From: Pseudoalteromonas haloplanktis ATCC 14393
GTDB taxonomy: Bacteria > Pseudomonadota > Gammaproteobacteria > Enterobacterales > Alteromonadaceae
Length of the DNA stretch: 32,450 bases
Direction: 5' to 3'
Assembly (NCBI RefSeq): GCF_000238355.1
Contig: NZ_AHCA01000023.1
Location: forward strand, 1 to 32,450
Below the pieces are notes generated by a model. That model was given only the letters and a program-made list of their open reading frames with translations. It did no database searches and was not told the origin of the DNA. Both the position numbers and the translations under genes were made by a program. Of the stretch, positions 7,952-16,172 are shown piece by piece (position 1 is the stretch's first letter; each line of letters begins with the position of its first letter).

Positions 7952-10900
7952 TTAATTTTCTTCCAACTCGATGTTGATACCCAATGAGCGGATTTCTTTC
8001 AACAATACATTGAACGATTCTGGCATACCTGGTTCCATTTTATGGTTACCATCAACGATGTTTTTATACATCTTAGTACGACCGTTCACGTCATCCGACT
8101 TCACTGTTAGCATTTCTTGTAGTGTGTAAGCAGCACCGTAAGCTTCAAGTGCCCATACTTCCATCTCACCGAAACGCTGGCCACCGAACTGTGCTTTACC
8201 ACCCAGCGGCTGCTGAGTAACAAGGCTGTAAGAACCAGTTGAACGCGCATGCATCTTGTCATCAACTAAGTGATTTAGTTTCAGCATGTACATGTAACCT
8301 ACAGTTACTTGACGTTCGAACTGATCGCCAGTACGGCCATCATAAAGTGTAACCTGACCACTACGTGGGTAGCCACCTAGCTCAAGCATGTCTTTGATTT
8401 CGCTTTCTTTCGCGCCATCAAATGCAGGAGTAGCAATTGGTAAACCACCTTTTAAGTTTTCAGCTAAACGACGGATTTCGTCATCAGAGAAGCTAGCAAT
8501 ATCGACAACCTGACGAGATTCACCGATCTCATAAGCTTGCTTGATGAATTCACGCAGCTCATGTAGCTCACGTTGTTCTTTCATCATTTCTTCAATACGC
8601 TCACCAATACCACGTGCAGCTAGACCCATATGTGTTTCTAGGATCTGACCGATGTTCATACGTGATGGTACACCCAGTGGGTTAAGTACGATATCAACAG
8701 TACGACCTTTGTCATCGTATGGCATATCTTCTACTGGTACGATAGTCGAGATAACACCTTTGTTACCGTGACGACCCGCCATTTTATCACCTGGTTGAAT
8801 ACGACGTTTAACAGCTAGGTATACTTTAACAATCTTAAGTACGCCTGGTGCTAAGTCATCACCTTGGGTAATTTTACGACGTTTGTTTTCAAACTTCTTA
8901 TCGTATTCAGCTTTAAGCTCATCATACTGGGCTGCTAGTTGCTCAAGTTCAGCTTGCTTGTCTTCTTCAGCAAGGCTTTGAGTAAGTAGTTTCTCAGCAT
9001 TTAGTGATGCTAATCTTTCTTCGTCTTGACCGGCTGCAATAAGTAACTTACGAGCACGATCTAACACGCCTGCTTCAAGAATACGGAATTCTTCATTAAA
9101 GTCTTTTTTCGCATCACGAAGTTGCATTTCTTCAACTTCTAGCGCGCGCTTGTCTTTTTCAACACCGTCACGGGTGAAAACTTGCACGTCAATTACAGTA
9201 CCAGTTACAGAGTTTGGTACACGTAATGAGCTGTCTTTAACGTCAGACGCTTTCTCACCGAAGATCGCACGTAGTAGCTTCTCTTCAGGAGTTAATTGCG
9301 TTTCGCCTTTCGGAGTCACTTTACCTACTAGAATATCGCCGCCTTTAACTTCAGCACCGATATAAACAACGCCTGATTCATCAAGCTTGCCTAGTGCAGA
9401 TTCACCCACATTCGGGATATCTGCTGTGATTTCTTCTGGACCTAACTTAGTATCACGGGCAACACACTGTAGTTCTTGAATGTGGATAGTCGTTAGACGA
9501 TCTTCTTCAACTACGCGCTCTGATAGTAGGATTGAATCCTCGAAGTTATAACCGTTCCATGGCATGAATGCCACGCGCAGGTTTTGACCAAGGGCTAAGT
9601 CACCTAAGTCAGTCGAAGGACCATCTGCTAACACGTCACCACGAGTAACCGGTTCGCCAACCATACAAGTTGGTTTTTGGTTAATACATGTATTTTGGTT
9701 AGAACGTGTGTATTTGGTTAAGTTGTAGATGTCGATGCCCGCTTCACCAGGGATGCGTTCTTCTTCATGTACATTAACAACGATGCGACTTGCGTCAGCA
9801 TACATTACTTCACCACCACGTTTTGCAACAATCGTTACACCAGAATCTTTCGCTAGTGTTAACTCAATACCTGTACCTACTAACGGTTTGTCCGCTTTCA
9901 ATGTTGGTACTGCTTGACGTTGCATGTTTGAACCCATCAATGCACGGTTAGCATCATCGTGTTCTAGGAACGGGATAAGTGCTGCCGCTACAGAGATCAC
10001 CTGTTGTGGTGATACATCCATATATTGCTGGTCCATGCGACCCATAAAGGTTGATTCACCTTTGTGACGACATGGAATTAATTCATCTACAAACTCATTG
10101 TTTTCAGTTAAGTTTGAGTTCGCCTGTGCGATAACAAACTGACCTTCTTCAATGGCTGATAAGTAATCAACTTCATCAGTTACAACACCATCTACCACTT
10201 TGCGGTAAGGTGTTTCTAAGAAACCGTAGTCATTTGTACGTGCGTACGTAGACAATGAGTTAATTAGACCGATGTTTGGACCCTCAGGCGTCTCGATTGG
10301 ACATACGCGACCATAGTGAGTTACGTGAACGTCACGTACTTCGAAGCCAGCGCGCTCACGAGTAAGACCACCCGGCCCTAATGCAGAAATACGACGCTTA
10401 TGCGTTACTTCTGATAGCGGGTTATTTTGGTCCATAAACTGTGATAACTGAGATGAGCCAAAGAACTCTTTAACCGCTGCCGAAATAGGCTTAGCGTTAA
10501 TAAGATCTTGTGGCATGATCGCATCTAGGTCACCTAAGCTTAAACGCTCACGTACAGCACGTTCAACACGTACTAGACCTACACGGAACTGATTCTCAGC
10601 CATTTCGCCAACACTACGGATACGACGGTTACCTAAGTGATCGATATCATCAACTTCACCTTGACCGTTACGAATAGCAATAAGTACTTTCATAACAGAC
10701 ACGATGTCGTCTTTGCTTAATGTGCCTGGGCCTGTGTCAGTGTCATAACCAACACGGCTATTGAACTTCATACGACCTACAGTAGATAAGTCATAACGTT
10801 CTTCAGAAAAGAACAAGTTCTCAAATAAGGCTTCAGCCGCGTCTTTCGTCGGTGGCTCGCCTGGGCGCATCATGCGATAAATTTCTACTAGTGCTTCTAA

Positions 10901-11977
10901 GCGGTTAGTGCTTGAATCGATACGTAAGGTATCTGAAATGTATGCACCACTGTCCACTTCATTGATATATAACGTATCAATTTTAGTGTGACCTGCTTTA
11001 ACCAATTCAGCCATTAACTCTAGAGTTAATTCATCATTTGCGTTAGCGATGATCTCACCCGTTGACTCATCAACGTAGTTTTTCGCAACAACGCGACCAA
11101 TGATGTACTCATGTGGTACTTCTAAATTGTTGATGCCTTTTTTCTCAATGCTCTTGATATGGCGCGCAGTTACACGACGGCCTTTTTCAACTAGCACTTC
11201 ACCGTCTTCACCTTTAATATCAAAGGCAGCGGTTTCACCACGTAAACGTGAAGGCACAAGTTCCATAAGAACTTTACCGTCAGTTACTTCAAACGCAGTG
11301 GTTTCGAAGAAGATGTCTAAGATCTCTTCTGTCGTGTACTCAAGTGCACGCAGCATGATTGACGCCGGTAATTTACGACGGCGATCGATACGTACATACA
11401 AGTTATCTTTTGCATCAAACTCAAAATCTAACCATGAACCACGGTATGGGATAACACGTGCATTATAAAGCACTTTACCTGATGAGTGAGTTTTACCGCG
11501 GTCGTTATCAAAGAATACACCAGGGCTACGGTGTAGCTGAGAAACGATAACACGCTCTGTACCATTGATTACAAAAGTACCGGTATCGGTCATGAGCGGA
11601 ATTTCGCCCATGTAAACTTCTTGCTCTTTAATGTCTTTAACTGTGCCTGGAGCTTCTTTGTCCATCACTACAAGGCGCAATTTTACGCGAAGTGGAGCAG
11701 AATAAGTCACACCGCGAATTTGACATTCTTTTACATCGAAAACTGGCTCACCAATACGATAACTTACGTATTGAAGCTCAGAATTTCCCGAGTAGCTTTT
11801 GATTGGAAACACAGAACGGAAGGCAGCTTCCAAACCATGATCGCCATCAGCGTCCGGCACTAAGAATTTTTTAAACGATTCTAACTGCGTTGACAGTAAG
11901 AAAGGTATATCCAAAACTTGTGGACGTTTACCAAAATCCTTACGGATACGTTTCTTTTCAGAATAAGAGTAAGCCAT
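7952..11977 (-). CDS. rpoB: DNA-directed RNA polymerase subunit beta
   Basis: Beta forms half of the polymerase catalytic cleft. The 1341 aa match the E. coli length (1342). The rifampicin pocket SSQLSQFMDQNNPLSEVTHK has D516, H526, R529 and S531 at E. coli numbering, so a rifampicin-sensitive enzyme is expected. Residue 552 is V (DVHVTHYGR) where E. coli has P. The active-site lysines fall at K1065 and K1073 within GDKMAGRHGNKG. The ATG follows GAGG at a normal distance. It is preceded by a 271-nt untranslated region after rplL with an attenuator-like hairpin, and followed by rpoC. Confidence 0.98.
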   Translation of the reverse strand: MAYSYSEKKRIRKDFGKRPQVLDIPFLLSTQLESFKKFLVPDADGDHGLEAAFRSVFPIKSYSGNSELQYVSYRIGEPVFDVKECQIRGVTYSAPLRVKLRLVVMDKEAPGTVKDIKEQEVYMGEIPLMTDTGTFVINGTERVIVSQLHRSPGVFFDNDRGKTHSSGKVLYNARVIPYRGSWLDFEFDAKDNLYVRIDRRRKLPASIMLRALEYTTEEILDIFFETTAFEVTDGKVLMELVPSRLRGETAAFDIKGEDGEVLVEKGRRVTARHIKSIEKKGINNLEVPHEYIIGRVVAKNYVDESTGEIIANANDELTLELMAELVKAGHTKIDTLYINEVDSGAYISDTLRIDSSTNRLEALVEIYRMMRPGEPPTKDAAEALFENLFFSEERYDLSTVGRMKFNSRVGYDTDTGPGTLSKDDIVSVMKVLIAIRNGQGEVDDIDHLGNRRIRSVGEMAENQFRVGLVRVERAVRERLSLGDLDAIMPQDLINAKPISAAVKEFFGSSQLSQFMDQNNPLSEVTHKRRISALGPGGLTRERAGFEVRDVHVTHYGRVCPIETPEGPNIGLINSLSTYARTNDYGFLETPYRKVVDGVVTDEVDYLSAIEEGQFVIAQANSNLTENNEFVDELIPCRHKGESTFMGRMDQQYMDVSPQQVISVAAALIPFLEHDDANRALMGSNMQRQAVPTLKADKPLVGTGIELTLAKDSGVTIVAKRGGEVMYADASRIVVNVHEEERIPGEAGIDIYNLTKYTRSNQNTCINQKPTCMVGEPVTRGDVLADGPSTDLGDLALGQNLRVAFMPWNGYNFEDSILLSERVVEEDRLTTIHIQELQCVARDTKLGPEEITADIPNVGESALGKLDESGVVYIGAEVKGGDILVGKVTPKGETQLTPEEKLLRAIFGEKASDVKDSSLRVPNSVTGTVIDVQVFTRDGVEKDKRALEVEEMQLRDAKKDFNEEFRILEAGVLDRARKLLIAAGQDEERLASLNAEKLLTQSLAEEDKQAELEQLAAQYDELKAEYDKKFENKRRKITQGDDLAPGVLKIVKVYLAVKRRIQPGDKMAGRHGNKGVISTIVPVEDMPYDDKGRTVDIVLNPLGVPSRMNIGQILETHMGLAARGIGERIEEMMKEQRELHELREFIKQAYEIGESRQVVDIASFSDDEIRRLAENLKGGLPIATPAFDGAKESEIKDMLELGGYPRSGQVTLYDGRTGDQFERQVTVGYMYMLKLNHLVDDKMHARSTGSYSLVTQQPLGGKAQFGGQRFGEMEVWALEAYGAAYTLQEMLTVKSDDVNGRTKMYKNIVDGNHKMEPGMPESFNVLLKEIRSLGINIELEEN

Positions 11978-12010
11978 GGGGTTCCTCAGCTTGCTGATCT
12001 TTGACCCGAC

Positions 12011-12028
12011 CTGTTCTTGTAAGAACAG
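12011..12028 (-). other. Short hairpin in the rpoB leader
   Basis: CTGTTCTT and AAGAACAG form an 8-bp perfect inverted repeat with a 2-nt centre about 34 nt before the rpoB start. In E. coli the rplL-rpoB gap carries an RNase III processing stem; whether this shorter stem does the same is inference. Confidence 0.35.
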
Positions 12029-12176
12029 ACTTAACTGGCATCTAAGCCAAGATTGTACAACATTTAATTGTTGTTCCGATAAACTCTCACTTTAACACTA
12101 GCAAACTATAAAGCGTTGAAAGTAAAGAGAAAACCAGATTTTATTTGCGCGATAGGAATACATCGCTCTATAGCGC

Positions 12177-12207
12177 AAAAAGGCCGGTGATTATATAATC
12201 ACCAGCC
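12177..12207 (-). terminator. Attenuator-like hairpin between rplL and rpoB
   Basis: Arms 12195-12207 and 12182-12194 form a 13-bp stem whose core is a perfect 18-bp palindrome (GGTGATTATATAATCACC), followed on the minus strand by five T (12181-12177). In E. coli a partial terminator between rplL and rpoB lowers polymerase gene expression relative to ribosomal proteins; position and structure fit that role. A second 7-bp hairpin (TGCCTGA with TCAGGCA) sits just upstream at 12210-12227. Confidence 0.75.
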
Positions 12208-12248
12208 CTTGCCTGATTGCTCAGGCAGCGAACCTAGCGTGAGCTAGA

Positions 12249-12611
12249 TTACTTAACCTCAACTTCAGCACCAGCTTCAGTAAGTTCTTTTGCAAGTGCT
12301 TCAGCTTCTTCTTTAGATACACCTTCTTTAACAGGTGTAGGAGCAGCTTCAACAAGCGCTTTCGCTTCTTTAAGGCCTAGGCCAGTTGCGCCACGTACAG
12401 CTTTGATTGCCGCAACCTTGTTAGCGCCAGCGCCAGTAAGGATTACGTCAAATTCAGTTTTCTCTTCAGCAGCTTCAGCAGCAGGACCTGCTACCATAGC
12501 AGCTGCAGCAGTTACGCCGAATTTTTCTTCCATTGCTTCAACAAGAGCAACAACGTCCATTACTGACATTTCAGCAATTGCGTCAAGGATTTGGTCTTTA
12601 GTTACAGACAT
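12249..12611 (-). CDS. rplL: 50S ribosomal protein L7/L12
   Basis: L7/L12 forms the flexible stalk of the large subunit that recruits translational GTPases. It has 120 aa: an N-terminal dimerisation segment (about residues 1-30, SVTKDQILDAIAEMSVMDVV), an alanine-rich hinge (about 36-52, AAAAMVAGPAAEAAEEK) and the globular C-terminal domain (TEFDVILTGAGANKVAAIK onward). Base composition is strongly biased by the alanine and glutamate codons. It lies 76 nt after rplJ with an AGGA Shine-Dalgarno, and upstream of the attenuator leading to rpoB. Confidence 0.97.
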   Translation of the reverse strand: MSVTKDQILDAIAEMSVMDVVALVEAMEEKFGVTAAAAMVAGPAAEAAEEKTEFDVILTGAGANKVAAIKAVRGATGLGLKEAKALVEAAPTPVKEGVSKEEAEALAKELTEAGAEVEVK

Positions 12612-12687
12612 TACAAATTTCCTAATAATTAACGGACTCTAGGTCCAAAAAAATTTTACACCGAAAGGTTGATTAAACAGCTTAAAA

Positions 12688-13182
12688 TTAAGCAGCTTGC
12701 TCAGCTTTCTGTACACGTACTGCTTCAATTGTTTTACACAATTTGCCAGCAGACGCTTCTTTCATAGCGCTCATTAAGCGTGCAACAGCTTCGTCGTATG
12801 TAGGTAGAGTTGCAAGCATAGCTGCATCTACTACATTGCCTTCAAAAGCGGCCGTTTTAAGCTCAAATTTCTCGTTCTTTTTTGCAAAAGCAGAAAAGAT
12901 ACGCGCAGCAGCACCTGGGTGCTCTGATGAGAAAGCGATTAAGCTTGGACCAACAAATGAATCAGAAAGGCACTCAAACTGTGTTCCTTCAAGAGCACGT
13001 TTTGCTAGAGTGTTACGGACAACTTTCATCCAAACACCATTTGCACGAGCTTCTTTACGAAGGGCAGTGATTGCGCCAACTGTTACACCACGAGAATCTG
13101 CAACAACTGCAGATAGAGCACCATTGGCTGCTTCGTTGACTTCAGCAACAATTGCTTTTTTGCCTTGAAGATTTAAAGCCAT
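12688..13182 (-). CDS. rplJ: 50S ribosomal protein L10
   Basis: L10 anchors L7/L12 dimers to 23S rRNA; the L10-L12 complex also represses its own mRNA. I chose the ATG at 13182, giving 164 aa starting MALNLQGKKAIVAEV, because this is the conserved family start and AGGAG lies 8 nt upstream. The reading frame stays open for 22 further codons upstream (to 13248), but that stretch belongs to the leader RNA and is not L10-like. The helical tail that binds L12 is the A/K-rich C terminus ending VRVQKAEQAA. Confidence 0.96.
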   Translation of the reverse strand: MALNLQGKKAIVAEVNEAANGALSAVVADSRGVTVGAITALRKEARANGVWMKVVRNTLAKRALEGTQFECLSDSFVGPSLIAFSSEHPGAAARIFSAFAKKNEKFELKTAAFEGNVVDAAMLATLPTYDEAVARLMSAMKEASAGKLCKTIEAVRVQKAEQAA

Positions 13183-13462
13183 GGGTGTTACTCCTGGTTT
13201 AATGGGGTTACCGACATTCGGTTTCCCTGTTCTACTCTTCCCTATCAAACAAGATAGAGATGCTTTTTACGGCGAGAGCCAGAAGGATTAGGAAAAATCT
13301 ATCTGGGGATTCACACCGTCTACGTAGGTTAATATTAAGGCCGAAGCCACCTACGGTCTTGGACGGAAGCCCAATTTATCGCTTTACCCGAAGGCGCACC
13401 GAAATTATGGACTTCAACCCGAATTCTTTACTTGTCGAAAAATTAAATTTTTCAACAAAATG
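13183..13462 (-). promoter_or_regulatory. rplJL leader RNA, L10-type autoregulatory element
   Basis: This stretch between rplA and rplJ has no convincing gene. It starts at the predicted transcription start and ends at the rplJ ATG. A stem pairs 13349-13355 with 13323-13329 (CGTAGGT with ACCTACG), closed below by GACGG 13362-13366 with CCGTC 13316-13320. Known gammaproteobacterial rplJ leaders bind the L10-(L12)4 complex to repress translation (Rfam L10_leader). Assignment rests on position plus this nested pairing; the exact L10-binding kink-turn was not resolved. Confidence 0.7.
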
Positions 13463-13498
13463 GCGCAAGATTATAGTACAAATTTCACGCCATGTAAA
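13463..13498 (-). promoter_or_regulatory. Strong sigma-70 promoter for rplJ-rplL(-rpoBC)
   Basis: On the minus strand TTTACA (13498-13493) and TATAAT (13475-13470) are separated by exactly 17 bp, a near-consensus promoter. Transcription should begin near 13463, about 280 nt before rplJ. It corresponds to the rplJ promoter of E. coli and makes rplJL-rpoBC partly independent of rplKA. Confidence 0.85.
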
Positions 13499-13505
13499 CA
13501 CTCAA

Positions 13506-14210
13506 TTAAACAACAGCAGTGCTTAAAGTGCTTTGGTCAACAGATACACCTGCGCCCATTGTTGTAGAGATGGTTACTTTCTTCACGTAAACACCTTTTG
13601 CTTGTGAAGGTTTAGCCTTCTTAAGCGCAACAATAAGAGCTTCAAGGTTTTGTTGAAGTTGCTCAGCTGTGAAATCAACCTTACCAATAGTAGTATGGAT
13701 GATACCATTTTTGTCATTGCGGTAACGCACTTGACCAGCTTTTGCATTTTTAACTGCTTCTGCAACGTTAGGTGTTACAGTACCAGTTTTAGGGTTTGGC
13801 ATTAGACCACGTGGACCTAAGATTTGACCTAGTTGACCAACAACACGCATAGCGTCTGGTGATGCAACAACAACGTCAAAGTTCATCTCGCCTTTTTTAA
13901 CTAATTCAGCAAGATCTTCCATACCTACTAATTCAGCACCGGCTTCTTTCGCAGCTTCTGCGTTAGCGCCTTGTGTGAATACTGCAACGCGAACGTCACG
14001 ACCAGTACCGTTTGGTAGTACAGTTGCACCACGAACGTTTTGGTCAGATTTACGAGCATCAATACCAAGGTTAACAGCAACGTCAACACTTTCTACGAAT
14101 TTAGCTGTCGCTAACTCTTTTAAAAGAGCAACTGCTTCGTTGATTTCGTAATCTTTAGTCGTTTCCACTTTTTCGCGGATAGTACGCATACGTTTAGTTA
14201 ATTTAGCCAT
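13506..14210 (-). CDS. rplA: 50S ribosomal protein L1
   Basis: L1 forms the mobile stalk near the ribosomal E site and, in E. coli, represses rplK-rplA translation by binding its own mRNA. The 234 aa are the normal length. The signature near residues 120-140 (MRVVGQLGQILGPRGLMPNPK) and the C-terminal GVYVKKVTISTTMGAG are conserved. It starts 4 nt after the rplK stop, so translation is coupled to L11. The gene ends just before the rplJ promoter. Confidence 0.97.
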   Translation of the reverse strand: MAKLTKRMRTIREKVETTKDYEINEAVALLKELATAKFVESVDVAVNLGIDARKSDQNVRGATVLPNGTGRDVRVAVFTQGANAEAAKEAGAELVGMEDLAELVKKGEMNFDVVVASPDAMRVVGQLGQILGPRGLMPNPKTGTVTPNVAEAVKNAKAGQVRYRNDKNGIIHTTIGKVDFTAEQLQQNLEALIVALKKAKPSQAKGVYVKKVTISTTMGAGVSVDQSTLSTAVV

Positions 14211-14214
14211 TATC

Positions 14215-14643
14215 TTAGTCCTCTACGTTCAAGCCCATCGCACGCGCAGAACCTGCGATAGTGCGAACCGCAGCTTCTAAATCAGAAGCTGTAAGGTCAG
14301 GTTTTTTAGTCTCAACGATCTCTTCAAGTTGAGCACGTGTTACTGTGCCTACTTTTTCAGTGTTAGGACGGCCTGAACCAGATTTGATACCTGCAGCTTT
14401 CTTAAGTAAGTAAGCAGCCGGTGGCGTTTTCATGTCGAACGTAAATGAACGGTCGCCGTAAACAGAGATCACTACAGGAACTGGAGCGCCTTTTTCGATA
14501 GATTCTGTACGTGCGTTGAACGCTTTACAGAATTCCATGATGTTTACACCGTGTTGACCTAGTGCTGGACCTACTGGAGGACTAGGGTTAGCCATACCAG
14601 CAGCAACTTGTAGCTTGATTAGAGCTTCAACTTTCTTAGCCAT
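14215..14643 (-). CDS. rplK: 50S ribosomal protein L11
   Basis: L11 binds 23S rRNA at the GTPase-associated centre and is needed for RelA activation. The 142 aa carry the N-terminal loop QVAAGMANPSPPVGPALGQHG (residues 12-32), including the proline pair that contacts stringent factor and thiostrepton, and the RNA-binding C-terminal domain. It is the first gene after the hairpin at 14772-14806. The 128-nt leader contains a GC-rich CGCGCGCACAAGG stretch near 14690; no convincing -10/-35 pair was found there, so its promoter is unassigned. Confidence 0.97.
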   Translation of the reverse strand: MAKKVEALIKLQVAAGMANPSPPVGPALGQHGVNIMEFCKAFNARTESIEKGAPVPVVISVYGDRSFTFDMKTPPAAYLLKKAAGIKSGSGRPNTEKVGTVTRAQLEEIVETKKPDLTASDLEAAVRTIAGSARAMGLNVED

Positions 14644-14771
14644 TATAAATACCTCATTAGGTGGGTCTTAGCCTTGTGCGCGCGAGGACGCGTACTCTAA
14701 CGGCTTCCCAGTTTAAAAATTGGTTTCTCACTTTCTGTAAGCAAATCAAGAAACTCTTGCTCTGAATACAA

Positions 14772-14806
14772 AAAGGCCGCTGATTATAAGTTAATCAGCG
14801 GCCTTT
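14772..14806 (-). terminator. Terminator between nusG and rplK
   Basis: A 15-bp perfect stem (core GGCCGCTGATTA with TAATCAGCGGCC) with a 5-nt loop ends in five T on the minus strand (14774-14770). It separates secE-nusG from rplKA. The symmetric A/T flanks would let it act in either direction. Confidence 0.85.
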
Positions 14807-14813
14807 ATCAAGC

Positions 14814-14846
14814 TTTATACCAAAACATTAAAACATTTGGTATAAA
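14814..14846 (-). other. AT-rich hairpin after nusG
   Basis: A perfect 11-bp stem (TTTATACCAAA with TTTGGTATAAA) with an 11-nt loop lies 13 nt after the nusG stop and just before the terminator. It has no T-tract of its own and probably acts as an mRNA 3'-end structure. Confidence 0.5.
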
Positions 14847-14859
14847 CCATTTAATTTAA

Positions 14860-15417
14860 TTAGCGATCTTGCTCAACTTGACCGAATTCAAGTTCAACTG
14901 GAGTTGAACGACCAAAAATAAGTACCGATACTTTTACGCGGCTCTTTTCATAGTCAACGGCTTCAACCACACCGCTAAAGTCAGCAAATGGGCCATCAAC
15001 AACGCGTACCACTTCACCTGGCTCAAACAATGTTGCAGGTTTAGGCGCTTCAGCATTTTCTTGTAAACGGTTCAGGATACGATCTGCTTCTTTAGAGCTA
15101 ATAGGTGCTGGACGATCAGACGTGCCACCAATAAAGCCCATTACACGTGCAGTGCTGTTCACTAAGTGCCAGCTTGCATCGTTCATATCCATTTGGATAA
15201 GCACATAACCTGGGAAGAACTTACGCTCAGATTTACGCTTTTGACCTGCGCGCATCTCAACCACTTCTTCAGTAGGCACTAATACTTCACCAAAACTATC
15301 TTCCAAACCTTCGATCTTGATATGCTCAAGAATAGTCTGTGCAACACGCTTCTCATAACCTGAGAAAGCCTGTACTACGTACCAACGTAGTTTCTTTTCG
15401 TTGTTCTCATCCGACAT
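14860..15417 (-). CDS. nusG: Transcription termination/antitermination protein NusG
   Basis: NusG binds RNA polymerase to suppress pausing and links it to Rho and to the ribosome through S10. The 185 aa comprise the NGN domain (about residues 8-120, LRWYVVQAFSGYEKRVAQ and RKFFPGYVLIQMDMND) and a C-terminal KOW domain (about 130-180, FEPGEVVRVVDGPFADFSG). It starts 4 nt after the secE stop, so the two are cotranscribed and probably coupled, and is followed by a clear terminator. Confidence 0.97.
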   Translation of the reverse strand: MSDENNEKKLRWYVVQAFSGYEKRVAQTILEHIKIEGLEDSFGEVLVPTEEVVEMRAGQKRKSERKFFPGYVLIQMDMNDASWHLVNSTARVMGFIGGTSDRPAPISSKEADRILNRLQENAEAPKPATLFEPGEVVRVVDGPFADFSGVVEAVDYEKSRVKVSVLIFGRSTPVELEFGQVEQDR

Positions 15418-15421
15418 GGGA

Positions 15422-15799
15422 TCAGATCTCCAATCCAGTTAAAAAGCCTACTGCGCGGAATAATATACCATCTAATCCCCAAAGGATAAGTGCCATAATC
15501 GCAGTTGCAACCATTACAATAAATGTCGTATGGGTAGTTTCTTGGCGCGTTGGCCACACTACTTTACGTACTTCGATGCGTGCTTCTTTTGCAAAAGCAA
15601 GAAAGGTACGCCCTTTTTCAGTTTGTGATGCAATGCCTAAACCAGCAGCCACCGCAACCACAACACCAATAGCACGGAGTAACACAGATTGATCTGCGTA
15701 CATGTAGTTTCCAACTACTGCGCCTGCAAGTAGCGCAATTGCTACAAGCCACTTTACTGAATCCATCGCACTTGATGGCGTTTCTACATTCGTGCTCAT
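15422..15799 (-). CDS. secE: Preprotein translocase subunit SecE
   Basis: SecE clamps SecY in the inner-membrane SecYEG channel. The 125 aa match the long, three-helix gammaproteobacterial form (E. coli 127). Membrane segments are visible at about residues 14-33, 40-58 and 88-110. The conserved amphipathic element EARIEVRKVVWPTRQET precedes the third helix. It lies 131 nt downstream of tRNA-Trp and 4 nt before nusG. The ATG has only a weak, distant AAGG Shine-Dalgarno. Confidence 0.96.
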   Translation of the reverse strand: MSTNVETPSSAMDSVKWLVAIALLAGAVVGNYMYADQSVLLRAIGVVVAVAAGLGIASQTEKGRTFLAFAKEARIEVRKVVWPTRQETTHTTFIVMVATAIMALILWGLDGILFRAVGFLTGLEI

Positions 15800-15828
15800 A
15801 ATATTATTACCTTAACTACAGACACAAC

Positions 15829-15850
15829 AACCCTACACTATGGCAGGGTT
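15829..15850 (-). other. Small hairpin upstream of secE
   Basis: AACCCT and AGGGTT form a 6-bp stem with a 10-nt loop between tRNA-Trp and secE. It has no T-tract. It could be a processing site in a tRNA-Trp/secE transcript; support is weak. Confidence 0.25.
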
Positions 15851-15930
15851 AATCCATTAAAATCCAAACTTAAAAACAGACTTATTTAAACCGATTTTTA
15901 ACCCTAGACTTTACCCACTAACAGGAAAAT

Positions 15931-16007
15931 TGGCAGGGGCGGAGAGATTCGAACTCCCAACCGTCGGTTTTGGAGACCGCTGTTCTACCAATTGGAACTA
16001 CGCCCCT
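15931..16007 (-). tRNA. tRNA-Trp (anticodon CCA)
   Basis: The minus strand reads a complete cloverleaf: acceptor AGGGGCG with CGCCCCT, D stem GTTC with GAAC, anticodon loop CTCCAAA (anticodon CCA), T stem GGGAG with CTCTC and a genome-encoded CCA at 15933-15931. The top pair of the anticodon stem is G-A (GCGGT with ACCGA). The D loop is one base longer than in E. coli tRNA-Trp. Its place upstream of secE is the usual one. Confidence 0.97.
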
Positions 16008-16022
16008 GCAAAGTGGATGCCT

Positions 16023-16050
16023 ATTATACTTACGCAATTCATTAACACAA
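16023..16050 (-). promoter_or_regulatory. Promoter of tRNA-Trp
   Basis: TATAAT at 16028-16023 and TTGTGT at 16050-16045 on the minus strand are separated by 16 bp and lie about 16 bp before the tRNA. The region faces the sensor gene on the other strand, so that gene must start beyond it. Confidence 0.65.
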
Positions 16051-16172
16051 GTGTAAAAGATACCCAGAAGTCAAAATCTCACCACTGGATTGAAAAATCC
16101 ACCTTAACATTGATTAAAAAGCAGTTTATGATTGTTTCAATTAAAGGGATTTTAACATTTATCAGGAACGTA

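Noticed and set aside
10318..10323. RpoB V552 (P in E. coli) as a resistance mutation
   Set aside because: It lies outside the rifampicin contact residues, which are all wild type; most likely lineage variation.
13183..13248. 22-codon upstream extension of rplJ
   Set aside because: It lies in the L10 leader, is not conserved in sequence type, and the AGGAG before 13182 marks the start.
15931..16007. G-A pair at the top of the tRNA-Trp anticodon stem as a sign of a pseudogene
   Set aside because: All other stems pair and CCA is encoded; I recall similar tRNA-Trp in other gammaproteobacteria, so it is probably normal.
15930..16172. N-terminal extension of the HTCS reading frame
   Set aside because: The first part is the antisense of tRNA-Trp (the AGAERFELPTVGF-type false translation) and the rest covers the tRNA promoter. 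The signal peptide and Shine-Dalgarno point to a start at 16173, or at earliest 16128.
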